Source: Saprospiraceae bacterium | GTDB lineage: Bacteria; Bacteroidota; Bacteroidia; Chitinophagales; Saprospiraceae | Direction of reading: 5' to 3' | Assembly (NCBI GenBank): GCA_014379065.1 | Contig: JACMMM010000809.1 | Span: forward strand, 1-14,808 | DNA: 14,808 nucleotides | Part shown: positions 8,101 to 14,808 of the stretch, in pieces | Position numbering within the stretch: the first letter of the stretch is position 1 | Layout of the letters: the number at the start of each line of letters is the position of its first letter | Made by a program: the position numbers and the translations under genes | The notes under the pieces: generated by a model | Database searches by the model: none | What the model was told of the DNA's origin: nothing | Seen by the model: the letters and a program-made list of their open reading frames with translations, nothing else

Positions 8101-9697
8101 CAAAAGTGGGGCTGGCTGCATTGGTGGTAGTGGTGAGGGTAATCGCAGGCGCTAAGCAGTTAAGAACGCCACTCGTGGTCGCCAGCGTTGGCGGGACGGT
8201 GCCTCCCACGGTTGTCGCTGAGCTTTGTGTGCAACCGTTGTTGGAGTTGGTGACCTTCAGCGTGTAAGTTCCTCTGGCATTGACAACCGGATTGAGCGTA
8301 GTTGCGCCGCTCACGATATTGCCGCCGTCGGTGGGAGTCCACAAGTAACTGAAGTTTGCACCCGTGGAGCCTGTGCCTTGTAATGTCGCCTGCGGTAAGG
8401 TGCAGGAAATGTTCTGGGCGGGGCCAGCATTGGCGGCGGGTTGAATCTGGTTGGCGATGACCGCTATGGTGGTATTGGTAGCACAGGTGGTTTGATCGTT
8501 GGTGACCACGATCGTGTAGTTGCCCCCCGCATTTACCGTAGGCGTGGTGGAAGTAGAATCGGAGACAATGTGGCCGCCGTTGGAAGCGTACCACTGGTAA
8601 GAAATATCCGGCCCGCTGCTCGAACCATTTCCATTGAGTTGGATGCTGGGCTGGGCGCATGTAATGGTGGATGGGGCGGCGACGGCAGCGGTTGGGTAGA
8701 CCGCAGCTGCGATGCTGACGGTTTTGTAGAACTTGCAGTTACTGGCGTCGGTGACGCTGACGATGTGATAGCCGGGTGAGAGGTTGGTGGCTGTGGCGCC
8801 TGTTTGGCCGTTTTGCCATAGGTAATCGTAATTGGCATTCCAGCCGCCGGAGCCAGCCACTGTAGCAGACGCAAGAATGCCATTGCAGCCCATGGGAGTT
8901 ATCTCAACAATATTCAACGTAAGAGGATCATCAGGTTCCGGCACTTCGATGGGGCCGGAAAGGCCAACTTCGCCAGTCGCGCTATATATCGTAACGGAAT
9001 AGGTACCTGCTTGCCTATTGATGAGGTCTTGTGTGTGGAAGCCATTGCTCCAGTTATAGGTTAAAGGGGGCGTACCACCGGAAGGAGTAATGTCTATTTT
9101 CCCGGTAGCGGTTTGCTTACAACGCACATGCTGCACATCAATGTCAATATCAATGGTTGGAGGCACGCAGTGTAAATTTCTGACACCCCAAAGGACTGGT
9201 GTGGACGATGTATATGCATTGTACATCCTTTTGTCTGAACAAATGCATATAACAGTAGTAAAACCAGTAATTCCATAACTGTCCGTAATCTCAGGGCCGT
9301 TATCATGCAATAGCGGATAGGGCGTACCGGTCACCCAATCGCCTTCCGTATCACCTATGCAACCTGCCGGCCCATACAGGCAAGCCAGGTTGGTAGCTGC
9401 GCTGCCTTCTATACCAAATACAAACGCCTCATCGGTACCGTTGGGTCCGTACAGATCCCAGATGCCTTCGAGCGCGCCACTGTGGTGGTAAACAAAGCAT
9501 GACGAGCAATAAGTGCCAAAAAAGTCAATGTAAACGGTTTTGCCTGCATTCAGCAGATCGTACAGATTGTGTGTATTGCCATTAATATCAACGGCAGTAA
9601 AATCTGGAGCAATGCTCCCATCCGGGAGTTGAGCGCGAACTGAAACTATACTCAAAGCATGAAATGCTAGTAGAAGTAGTAAGTTTTTCATAGGCAA
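5117..9697 (-). CDS. Giant secreted protein: redoxin domain, Ig-like and SprB repeats, HYR-like repeats, T9SS sorting domain
   Basis: The product has 1526 residues. A signal peptide (1-23, ending VRAQ) is followed by a thioredoxin/redoxin-like domain at about 24-175 (APDFTAVDINGNTHNLYDLL, then YCSSC at 63-67). The stretch at the usual cis-proline place reads GITGFTTVICIC and has no Pro. A first SprB-like repeat pair covers about 177-330. Five Ig-like repeats of about 80 residues cover 340-740; several contain YxWTxTxGGxIVSG or FAWTGPN. Six SprB repeats cover about 745-1195 (motifs WSNG, GxYxVxVTDANGC). Two HYR-like repeats follow (about 1196-1357; DNC, then DASGNTGACSFSV), then one more SprB repeat. 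Residues 1450-1526 are a type A sorting domain (LQPNPTSG, then GGVYTLRF). The protein is probably a cell-surface or released adhesin-like protein. No PorP/SprF gene is adjacent, which fits a type A rather than type B signal. Met3 is an alternative start. Confidence 0.92.
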   Translation of the reverse strand: MPMKNLLLLLAFHALSIVSVRAQLPDGSIAPDFTAVDINGNTHNLYDLLNAGKTVYIDFFGTYCSSCFVYHHSGALEGIWDLYGPNGTDEAFVFGIEGSAATNLACLYGPAGCIGDTEGDWVTGTPYPLLHDNGPEITDSYGITGFTTVICICSDKRMYNAYTSSTPVLWGVRNLHCVPPTIDIDIDVQHVRCKQTATGKIDITPSGGTPPLTYNWSNGFHTQDLINRQAGTYSVTIYSATGEVGLSGPIEVPEPDDPLTLNIVEITPMGCNGILASATVAGSGGWNANYDYLWQNGQTGATATNLSPGYHIVSVTDASNCKFYKTVSIAAAVYPTAAVAAPSTITCAQPSIQLNGNGSSSGPDISYQWYASNGGHIVSDSTSTTPTVNAGGNYTIVVTNDQTTCATNTTIAVIANQIQPAANAGPAQNISCTLPQATLQGTGSTGANFSYLWTPTDGGNIVSGATTLNPVVNARGTYTLKVTNSNNGCTQSSATTVGGTVPPTLATTSGVLNCLAPAITLTTTTNAASPTFAWTGPNNFMSSQKSPNVSVSGSYNVVVTDSITTCTSTATANITANTTAPGASTKGDTLTCIIHSVTITASTPDTSARFAWTGPNGFFSTLQSLTLADSGTYHLVVTDTLNGCTSTGTAAVVLDDVAPTASAVTPGNLNCNTAQLQLNGAGSSQGAAYSYLWTATNGGHIVSGDSTQTPLVDAVGTYSILVSNADNGCISTASANVLLSPTIAAAIAAQTNVACNGGSSGSATVNGLGGNNHYNYAWSNGASTASISGLSVGTYVVVVTDGENCSASSSVTIIQPDEVIKVNASSTAQSAFGQQDGTATASPTGGVAGYAYAWDNGGDTQTISGLAPGNYTVLVNDANGCTAAQTVTVNAFNCTLAANVSATNLTCFGANNGAAQVSVTTGASPMTFAWSNGATTQSVSNLPAGLLTLNITDGDGCPAAFSVNISEPNAIAANATSTPESALGANNGSATANPTGGTGAYIYKWNTGSTTQTITDLVPGAYAVVVTDANGCTTQQEVEVSSFLCVISSVNTITNVSCAGASNGAVTISLTGGTAPFNYTWSNGGTSATISNLTGGGYQVNISDANGCSFSTSATVAEPAPYSAWDLAIQNPLCPSDATGAATASILGGTLPYTFLWSNGVAGNTIANVPQGNYSVQVTDANGCQSGTSVTLTSSDSEPPSITAQNATIALDANGTAQLSLAALGAQFSDNCGIASTSISQQIFDCTQLGQHIVTVTATDLSGISASTTATVNVVDNIVPVLTCPASIVVCSYDNVVDYASAVAQDNCLLAGNGHWDLLSGLPSGSTFLEGATTQIYNYTDASGNTGACSFSVTVTSAVVFTNIVVNNDLNGQHTGSIDITVSGGDGPYAYEWQDENGNPIATTEDLTGVDQGLYSVQVIDANGCLYTQNDLKVSNTVGSKEPTWLTGVSLQPNPTSGLTRIVFAQPVATALEISVIDATGRVLLYDVSEQKSEVTINCSNLPGGVYTLRFRTGQEIGVRKLVVSR

Positions 9698-9742
9698 GCG
9701 TTAAAAAATGCAGTGAAAAAATTTGCAGGCTGAAATTTATGA

Positions 9743-9750
9743 CAAATTTA
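9743..9750 (-). promoter_or_regulatory. Candidate Bacteroidota -7 promoter element for the redoxin/SprB gene
   Basis: On the - strand the bases read TAAATTTG, an exact match to the Bacteroidota -7 consensus TAnnTTTG. The element lies 46 bases before the ATG in the only upstream gap (9698-9818). No convincing -33 TTTG was found at the expected distance, so the call rests on one short motif in A/T-rich DNA. Confidence 0.4.
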
Positions 9751-9818
9751 CTGATATGCCTAATGTTAATTGAGCATAGGGGCTGGTTTACGCAAGGCAA
9801 ACAATCGGGGCTTAAGCG

Positions 9819-10709
9819 TCAAAACCTCAGAAGAACCTGATAATAGTAGTCCGCTGTAGTTTTTGATAGAGAAGTTAATACAGGCTTTTTTAAAATTATT
9901 TTGAAACAAGGATACTTTTTTCCCTCTTCCCGTAGAATGAATGTTGTAATATCCGAGTCAAACACATATAATGGGTTCGATTTTTTAAACTCAGATGTAA
10001 AAACCCATTCGCCAGGGCTGAGGCATTTTGTAATTTCGTTGCGAATGTTGTCATAGTATTGACGGGAGGCCCCATTTGAGTCAATTGGAGCGCTATATAA
10101 AACCTCCTCATATCCGTTGTTGATAATTGCTTCGTTGAATTTCTTATAGGTTATTTTGGTTGTTATAGATTCTATTAAAGCAGCCTTAGGGTCATTTATA
10201 TCGGCATGTTTTTCAGTATGTTGAGGGATCAACTCCCAATCCATAAACCATTGATTGATGAGATAATACAGCCGGTCGCAATTGGAAAAATTATCATCAA
10301 AGTACAATTGAGGAGCCTCCAGTATTTTATAATCAAAACTGTATTTACCTGTTTTGTTTTCTTCTGCCGACGTGTGAACAAGATAAAATGTAGTATCAGA
10401 TTCGGCAATGTATGCAATTCGTGATACTAAACCCGATTCGTCTAATTTGCCCGGTACAGAAGAGCCGACTCCAGCAGCCAGCACAATAAAAGGTTTAAAT
10501 TCAGTGCTTTTCATCGTAAAAAGAACGCCCTGACCTTTCTTCAATGAAAAAGTTCGCGCTTTATAATACCGGTTATCGCTATAAGGATCTGACTGAAGCA
10601 ATTCACTTTCCCGGGATTCACCCCTGGCGCCTATGTTAACAGATTGAGCGTTGGCATTCAAAATTGAAATCAGTAAAAAGTTTAAAAAAACAATAGATGT
10701 TCTATTCAT
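9819..10709 (-). CDS. Secreted protein of unknown function with a PPC-like N-terminal region
   Basis: The product has 296 residues when started at the ATG at 10707-10709. That start exposes a good signal peptide, MNRTSIVFLNFLLISILNANAQ. An in-frame start at 10778 would overlap the FBPase coding end and bury this signal, so it is not preferred. Mature residues of about 45-140 (YYKARTFSLKKGQGVLFTM, then DTTFYLVHTSAEENKTGKYSFDY) resemble the beta-sandwich pattern of bacterial pre-peptidase C-terminal (PPC) domains; this is a weak pattern match. The remainder contains Tyr- and Asp-rich segments and ends YYYQVLLRF. No catalytic motif is seen. The gene is strongly A/T-rich: two 60-base rows count 17 and 23 G+C, against 37 in a row of the FBPase gene. 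It starts 40 bases after the FBPase stop with no hairpin between, so co-transcription is possible. A PorP-like or enzymatic role cannot be claimed. Confidence 0.8.
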   Translation of the reverse strand: MNRTSIVFLNFLLISILNANAQSVNIGARGESRESELLQSDPYSDNRYYKARTFSLKKGQGVLFTMKSTEFKPFIVLAAGVGSSVPGKLDESGLVSRIAYIAESDTTFYLVHTSAEENKTGKYSFDYKILEAPQLYFDDNFSNCDRLYYLINQWFMDWELIPQHTEKHADINDPKAALIESITTKITYKKFNEAIINNGYEEVLYSAPIDSNGASRQYYDNIRNEITKCLSPGEWVFTSEFKKSNPLYVFDSDITTFILREEGKKYPCFKIILKKPVLTSLSKTTADYYYQVLLRF

Positions 10710-10749
10710 GAGAACTTCTCGATTTGAAAAAAAGGTTGTTGAACAGTTT

Positions 10750-11859
10750 TCAAAGCGGCAACGCCGAATACCGCTCAATAAACGCCTTCAACTCATCCAC
10801 CATGGCCGGCGAGCCAATAGCGATGGTGCAGCGCTGGTGAAGATCGGTAGGTGCCAAATCGAGGATGCGCTTGAGGTATGTATTGAGCGCTTTGCCGCCC
10901 GCCTGTTCGATGAGCATGGCCAATGGATTGCACTCATATAGGAGGCGAAGCTTGCCTTTCGGGTACTTTCGGGTGCTGGGATACAAGAAAATACCACCCT
11001 GAATCAGAATGCGGTGTACGTCGCTGACCATGCTGCCAATGTAGCGCAGGCCGTAGTTCTGGTCTGAACAGTGGTCAATATAGCGGCGCATTTCGAGGTC
11101 GAACTTGGAATAATATCCCTGATTCACCGAGTAGGTTTGGCTGTTTTCAGGTATGCGCATGTTGCGGTGGCTGAGGCAAAACTCACCGATGCTGGGGTCG
11201 AGCGTGAATCCGTTGACACCGCGCCCTGTGGTGTACACCAGCATAGTGGAAGTGCCGTAGAGCACATACCCGGCAGCCACTTGTTTGGTGCCCGACTGGA
11301 GAAAATCCTCCTTGGTAGCAGGGCCGCTCGGATCGCTTTGGCGGCGGTAAATAGCGAAAATGGTGCCCACCGACATGTTTACGTCAATGTTGGATGAACC
11401 GTCGAGCGGGTCGAACATCACGATATAGTGACTTTGCTTTGAACCAACTGGCGGCACGTGGATGATGTCGTCGTTTTCTTCAGAAGCAATGGCGCAACAT
11501 TCGCCGGAGTTTTGGAGGCATTCGATGAGCCGTTCGTTGGCGTACACATCGAGTTTTTGCTGGGTGTCGCCGCTTTGGTTTTCGCCGCTGTCGGCTACGC
11601 CCAGAATATTGACAAGACCCGCTTTGTTCACTTCGCGGTTGATGATTTTAGCGGCAACACCGATGTCGCGCAACAGACCTGTGAGTTCCCCCGTGGCGTA
11701 GTCGAAATCTTTTTCGGAGCGAAGGATGAATTCGTCGAGGGTAACGATACGGTTGGTTGGGATGGTGCTCAAATCAGCGGGAGCCGAAATGCCGATGTAA
11801 GGGGATTTGTCTGCCGAACTGTGATTTGAGGCAGCGTTTTTTTTCGTGGTGGTAGCCAT
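10750..11859 (-). CDS. fbp: Class I fructose-1,6-bisphosphatase
   Basis: The 369-residue cytoplasmic enzyme hydrolyses fructose-1,6-bisphosphate to fructose-6-phosphate, the committed step of gluconeogenesis. The metal-binding signature FDPLDGSSNIDVNMSVGTIF is at 149-168. It is preceded by ASEEND at about 125-130, which supplies acidic metal ligands. GSMVSDVHRIL at about 285-295 and GKLRLLYECNP at 302-312 are the substrate and metal-site motifs of class I. All expected active-site blocks are present and uninterrupted. The chain is longer than the roughly 330-residue typical bacterial form because of a Ser/Ala/Lys-rich leader of about 37 residues before TLDEFI. The ATG at 11859 is the only start seen upstream of that core. 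A -7-like element lies 41 bases before the start. The next gene on the same strand begins 40 bases downstream. Confidence 0.97.
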   Translation of the reverse strand: MATTTKKNAASNHSSADKSPYIGISAPADLSTIPTNRIVTLDEFILRSEKDFDYATGELTGLLRDIGVAAKIINREVNKAGLVNILGVADSGENQSGDTQQKLDVYANERLIECLQNSGECCAIASEENDDIIHVPPVGSKQSHYIVMFDPLDGSSNIDVNMSVGTIFAIYRRQSDPSGPATKEDFLQSGTKQVAAGYVLYGTSTMLVYTTGRGVNGFTLDPSIGEFCLSHRNMRIPENSQTYSVNQGYYSKFDLEMRRYIDHCSDQNYGLRYIGSMVSDVHRILIQGGIFLYPSTRKYPKGKLRLLYECNPLAMLIEQAGGKALNTYLKRILDLAPTDLHQRCTIAIGSPAMVDELKAFIERYSALPL

Positions 11860-11899
11860 AAGTTGGTTAGTGCAAATTTTGTGGTGAAAAAAGGCAGGC

Positions 11900-11907
11900 C
11901 AAAAGTA
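11900..11907 (-). promoter_or_regulatory. Candidate -7 promoter element for fbp
   Basis: The - strand reads TACTTTTG, matching TAnnTTTG, 41 bases before the fbp ATG. This is nearly the same distance as the motif upstream of the redoxin/SprB gene. No clear -33 element accompanies it. Confidence 0.35.
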
Positions 11908-12025
11908 GCAAGAACCGCCTTTTGCAGCAGAAATTTTCTTGACAAGTTAAATGTGCTTCCTTTGTCAAATGCTGACAAACAGATGGCCGTTTTTATCGCA
12001 CATTTGTATCGTACGCGTGTTTATC

Positions 12026-12451
12026 ATGGACTCAGTTCAACGCTCAATCCAACACCAGATTTTGAAAAGGATTTTATGCTTATTTGCAATTGCTTTTTTA
12101 GCGCAACAGGCTTGCCGCCCCGCATTGCCTGATGTAATCCCTTGGCCCACCAAAATTTGTGTGCGCGTCCAGCACCACAATTTGCCGATCCCCGAAACCA
12201 CGGTGTATGTGAAATACCACACGGATACTTTCCCAGGCTATGACAAGCCTCCTTCTTACTACGATGCGTCTTTTAGAACTAATTCTGCCGCTTTTGGCTG
12301 CATAGAATCTGTTCCAGAAGGCCACCATTGGCTGGTAGCGATTGGCTATGATAGTTTGTATTTCCCGCATGATGTACGGGGGAGCATGAAAGCGGTCATT
12401 TCTCTTCAGTATAAACCCGAACTGGACACGATTTTGTATGTCTCGGAGTGA
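12026..12451 (+). CDS. Small putative lipoprotein of unknown function
   Basis: The product has 141 residues from the ATG at 12026. A positively charged start (QHQILKR) precedes a hydrophobic stretch ILCLFAIAFLAQQAC, followed by Pro-rich RPALPDVIPWP. This resembles a lipoprotein signal with Cys near residue 29, but the lipobox is imperfect (QQAC). The mature part has beta-rich segments such as ICVRVQHHNLPIPETTVYVKYH and GCIESVPEGHHWLVAIGYDS, reminiscent of a single carboxypeptidase-regulatory or transthyretin-like fold. That is an inference from pattern only. A longer start at 11951 is possible but would add an odd Cys/Trp-rich leader before the signal. It is divergent from fbp and convergent with the TonB receptor. 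Confidence 0.65.
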   Translation: MDSVQRSIQHQILKRILCLFAIAFLAQQACRPALPDVIPWPTKICVRVQHHNLPIPETTVYVKYHTDTFPGYDKPPSYYDASFRTNSAAFGCIESVPEGHHWLVAIGYDSLYFPHDVRGSMKAVISLQYKPELDTILYVSE

Positions 12452-12468
12452 TTTTGCATACAGAATGA

Positions 12469-12585
12469 AGGTTTTTTTTGACAGGATTTACAGGATGAAC
12501 AGGATTTTAAGAGGGGTCGTCGGCAAAGCCGACAATTCGGTATCACACATCCTGTTCATCCTGTAAATCCTGTCAAAAAAAACCT
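12469..12585. repeat. Large perfect inverted repeat with internal 9-mer repeats
   Basis: Positions 12469-12505 and 12549-12585 are exact reverse complements over 37 bp. The 43-base centre contains a second small hairpin (12519-12524 with 12528-12533, loop AAA). Each arm has an 8-base homopolymer at its outer end and then three tandem 9-mers of the form ACAGGATTT, ACAGGATGA, ACAGGATTT in the left arm, counting one core copy beyond the arm. The last base coincides with the first base of the TonB-receptor stop codon on the + strand. It sits between two convergent genes. The T run precedes the stem on both strands instead of following it, so this is not a canonical intrinsic terminator. It may still end transcription or be a dispersed intergenic repeat. 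Confidence 0.85.
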
Positions 12586-14808
12586 CAGAAATCCATCCTC
12601 ACCCGAACATTCAAACGCCTGCCTGTCAAGTAATTGGGAATGGCGTATTGCGTATTTTCAATCGTTTTTATCCAAACGTTGGAAGCCTCATTGGCCACTT
12701 TCAGAAGATTGAACACCTCAAGGCTGGCCCAAGTGTTGCGCGTAAATCGCAAAAAATGGTGCGGTTTTCGGTTGCGCCATTGTTGTTTCCAAAGTTGAAA
12801 GCCAAAGCCGATGTCTACCCGGTGGTAAGGCGCGAACCGATAGGGATTCCTGTAAATAATATTGTTGTCGGGCACGCCAAACGGCAACCCGGATCCGACC
12901 GTGAAATTGAGGTGCATCCGGATGTTGCGATTTTTCCGAAGATAGTCTTGAAAGAATGTCGAGAAGGTGAAAAGCCGGTCGGTCGGGCGCGGCACGTCCT
13001 TGACATCATGTCCTTCGCGCTGGCCGAGATTGCGCACTTTGTGTTGCACACCATCAATGCTTTCACGCGTACGGAGTAAGGAAAAATTGACCCAACTTTC
13101 AGCGCCTTTCACAAACTCTCCATTGAGTCGGACGTCAAAACCGGTGGCGTAGCCCCGCGAGTTGTTTTCGCCGGCGTAACGGATGCGCACGTTGTCGAGG
13201 TCGAACGAAACGAGGTCCCACATCTGCTTGTAATAGGTCTCGGCGATGAGGCGCATTTTTACCGGACGGCGTTTGCCCCACAGGAAATCCCAAGTGAATC
13301 CACCCACGATATGCGCTGATTTTTGCGCCTGCAAATCGGTATTAACCGTACCATCCAAACGGCGCATTTCCCGGTAAAAAGCGGGCTGAAAAAACAGGCC
13401 ACCGCCTAAACGATACGACACATCTCGTTTGGTATTCAAAGGTTTGTAAAGCAGTTGCGCCCTAGGGGTCACGAACCAGCCCTCGTTCAAAGTCCAATAT
13501 TGTCCCCGCAGCCCGGCCATCACTTGTATTTCGCGAACCCCGTCTTTTTTCCAGGTCCAGGTGTCTTGAAAAAACGCGGAGAAGCGATCACTGCTGAGTG
13601 CATTGCGCGTTTTTAAGACCCGGCGCACCTGAAGCGCGAGTGTGTCGTAGGGCAGTGAATAAAGCGCCGAATCGAGCCGCTCCCACTCGTTTATCTTGTC
13701 TTGAATTTGCTCGTTTTGCCATCTGGCCGACCATTGCAGGAAGTGGCTGCGTATCAGACCCGCATCCGATTTGTCGTGTTGAAGTTCGATGCCGCCTTTG
13801 TATTCCATGTTGCGCACGTCGGCACTGAGATAGTTGCGTACCCAAGTATGTTGGGTGCCTTCTCCCAGGATGTTGGTGATTTCACCAAAATTGTCGGAGC
13901 CAAGGTTTTCCTCCAGTTCGCCCAAAATATAATAGCCCAGAATGTCGAAACGCTCATTTTCCTGACTTCTCCAAGTAGAGGCCAACAGTTTGTGATAGAA
14001 GGGATTGCGCTCCCGGTCGGGCAAAAAAGTAAGCGAAACACCTCCCATTGCCTGGGTAAAATCATCTACTTCCTGACCGTCGAAAGCCGTGCGCAATTGC
14101 AACGCATAATCAATCAAACCAAAGGCGCGTGCAAGGCTTTGCGGCTGGAAGGTATAGGTCGAACGGTTGAAATTGCCAATGGCCCCTACCTGCCAATCGC
14201 GGTTCAAATCGTAAGTCAGGTACGCTTGAATGTCCGTGAAATTAGGGACGTACTCGCCCTCCACGTCTAAACTTCCGAGCAAGTTTTTGGTGGTTTTGTA
14301 ACGCGCCCCGACGAGGTATCGGAACGCCCGAAAGCCCTCTTTTTGTGGTTTCCAACTTCCTTCCAAATGCGCAGAACCGCCCAGCAAACTCGCACTGGCG
14401 CTGGCACGCAAACTGTCGGGGCGTTTGTATTTGATGTCCAAAACGGAGGACAATTTGTCGCCGTACTTGGCCTGAAAGCCGCCGCTTGAAAAAGAGAGAT
14501 CGCGCACGAGGTCAATGTTTGGAAAGGTCAACCCCTCCTGCTGCCCCGCACGGATAAGTTGCGGGCGGTAAATCTCAAAGTCGTTGACGTACACGAGGTT
14601 TTCGTCGTAGTTGCCGCCGCGTACCTGGTATTGCGAACTGAGTTCGCCGCCTGTGCCCATGTTGGTGCCCAGCGCGATATGGGGCAACACGCTTTCCAAA
14701 TTGCCCGTGGTGCTGGGCAAGAGTTTCAAGTCCGCCATGTTTTTCTCCTTCACCATGCCTCCATCGTCGAGCCTGCGGCCACTGATAACGACTTCCAAAT
14801 TGGCGCCC
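12585..14808 (-). CDS. TonB-dependent outer-membrane receptor (5' end outside the window)
   Basis: The visible part covers 740 residues and the frame stays open to the window edge (…GANLEVVISGRR), so the N-terminus, which in this phylum often carries a carboxypeptidase-regulatory-like domain, is missing. A TTG at 14798 is not the real start. The plug domain begins with VVISGRR and contains SQYQVRGGNYDENLVYVND and then FPNIDLVRDLSFSSGGFQAKYGDKLSSVLDI, the standard plug motifs. A long beta-barrel follows, ending RRLNVRVRMDF with the terminal Phe needed for outer-membrane assembly. It should import a scarce large ligand using TonB energy. There is no SusD-like partner on the downstream side, so a SusC-type glycan system is not supported here. 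The substrate is unknown. Confidence 0.93.
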   Translation of the reverse strand, partial: GANLEVVISGRRLDDGGMVKEKNMADLKLLPSTTGNLESVLPHIALGTNMGTGGELSSQYQVRGGNYDENLVYVNDFEIYRPQLIRAGQQEGLTFPNIDLVRDLSFSSGGFQAKYGDKLSSVLDIKYKRPDSLRASASASLLGGSAHLEGSWKPQKEGFRAFRYLVGARYKTTKNLLGSLDVEGEYVPNFTDIQAYLTYDLNRDWQVGAIGNFNRSTYTFQPQSLARAFGLIDYALQLRTAFDGQEVDDFTQAMGGVSLTFLPDRERNPFYHKLLASTWRSQENERFDILGYYILGELEENLGSDNFGEITNILGEGTQHTWVRNYLSADVRNMEYKGGIELQHDKSDAGLIRSHFLQWSARWQNEQIQDKINEWERLDSALYSLPYDTLALQVRRVLKTRNALSSDRFSAFFQDTWTWKKDGVREIQVMAGLRGQYWTLNEGWFVTPRAQLLYKPLNTKRDVSYRLGGGLFFQPAFYREMRRLDGTVNTDLQAQKSAHIVGGFTWDFLWGKRRPVKMRLIAETYYKQMWDLVSFDLDNVRIRYAGENNSRGYATGFDVRLNGEFVKGAESWVNFSLLRTRESIDGVQHKVRNLGQREGHDVKDVPRPTDRLFTFSTFFQDYLRKNRNIRMHLNFTVGSGLPFGVPDNNIIYRNPYRFAPYHRVDIGFGFQLWKQQWRNRKPHHFLRFTRNTWASLEVFNLLKVANEASNVWIKTIENTQYAIPNYLTGRRLNVRVRMDF

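Noticed and set aside
5109..8779. Many open frames on the + strand opposite the redoxin/SprB gene
   Set aside because: They are shadows of a repetitive, G+C-rich coding sequence and have no coherent domains.
6400..9060. Recurring short DNA motifs (for example CCATTGCTCCA) that might suggest a CRISPR-like array
   Set aside because: They encode the repeated WSNG motif of the SprB modules, in frame and at module spacing, and are not separated by unique spacers.
10710..10778. Longer N-terminus for the A/T-rich secreted protein
   Set aside because: It would overlap the FBPase coding end and place 23 residues before a well-formed signal peptide.
11951..12025. Upstream start for the putative lipoprotein
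   Set aside because: The ATG at 12026 gives a better N-terminal signal; the added leader is Cys/Trp-rich and would displace the signal from the N-terminus.
13588..14270. Open frames opposite and within the TonB-receptor gene
   Set aside because: They lie wholly inside the receptor coding region and show no family resemblance.

Overview
The window looks like a chromosomal segment from a member of the Bacteroidota, most likely a Saprospiria/Chitinophagia-type gliding or surface-active bacterium. Two secreted proteins end in type A type IX secretion (T9SS) sorting domains, a giant surface protein is built from SprB-type repeats, and there is a TonB-dependent receptor with a C-terminal Phe. Several starts lack a Shine-Dalgarno sequence, and two upstream regions carry a TAnnTTTG-like -7 element. 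The lineage is inferred from gene content and was not tested by a search.

Layout. Positions 1-985: a strong hairpin terminator of an upstream gene, then a MscS-type mechanosensitive channel (+), then a hairpin shared by convergent genes. Positions 1006-3937 (-): an apparent two-gene operon with a secreted thermolysin-like M4 metallopeptidase and, one base after its stop codon, a small outer-membrane-barrel-like protein. Positions 3938-4512: a gene-poor stretch holding an IS5-type transposase relic, a 13-bp inverted-repeat pair and one doubtful 41-codon ORF. Positions 4513-4977 (+): a VOC-family protein. Positions 5004-5078: two adjacent hairpins between convergent genes. Positions 5117-9697 (-): a 1526-residue secreted protein with an N-terminal redoxin domain, five Ig-like repeats, SprB repeats, HYR-like repeats and a T9SS sorting domain. 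Positions 9819-11859 (-): an AT-rich secreted protein of unknown function downstream of class I fructose-1,6-bisphosphatase. Positions 12026-12451 (+): a small putative lipoprotein. Positions 12469-12585: a large perfect inverted repeat. Positions 12585-14808 (-): a TonB-dependent receptor whose 5' end lies outside the window.

How the genes relate. Most products act at or beyond the outer membrane: peptidase, barrel, SprB/redoxin protein, lipoprotein and TonB receptor. FBPase (gluconeogenesis) and MscS (osmotic relief) are housekeeping. No integrated multi-gene pathway or defence system is visible. The points most worth a second look are the redoxin-SprB fusion with an apparently missing cis-proline, the long palindrome built on a triplicated 9-mer, and the IS relic plus small inverted repeat beside a VOC gene of different base composition.
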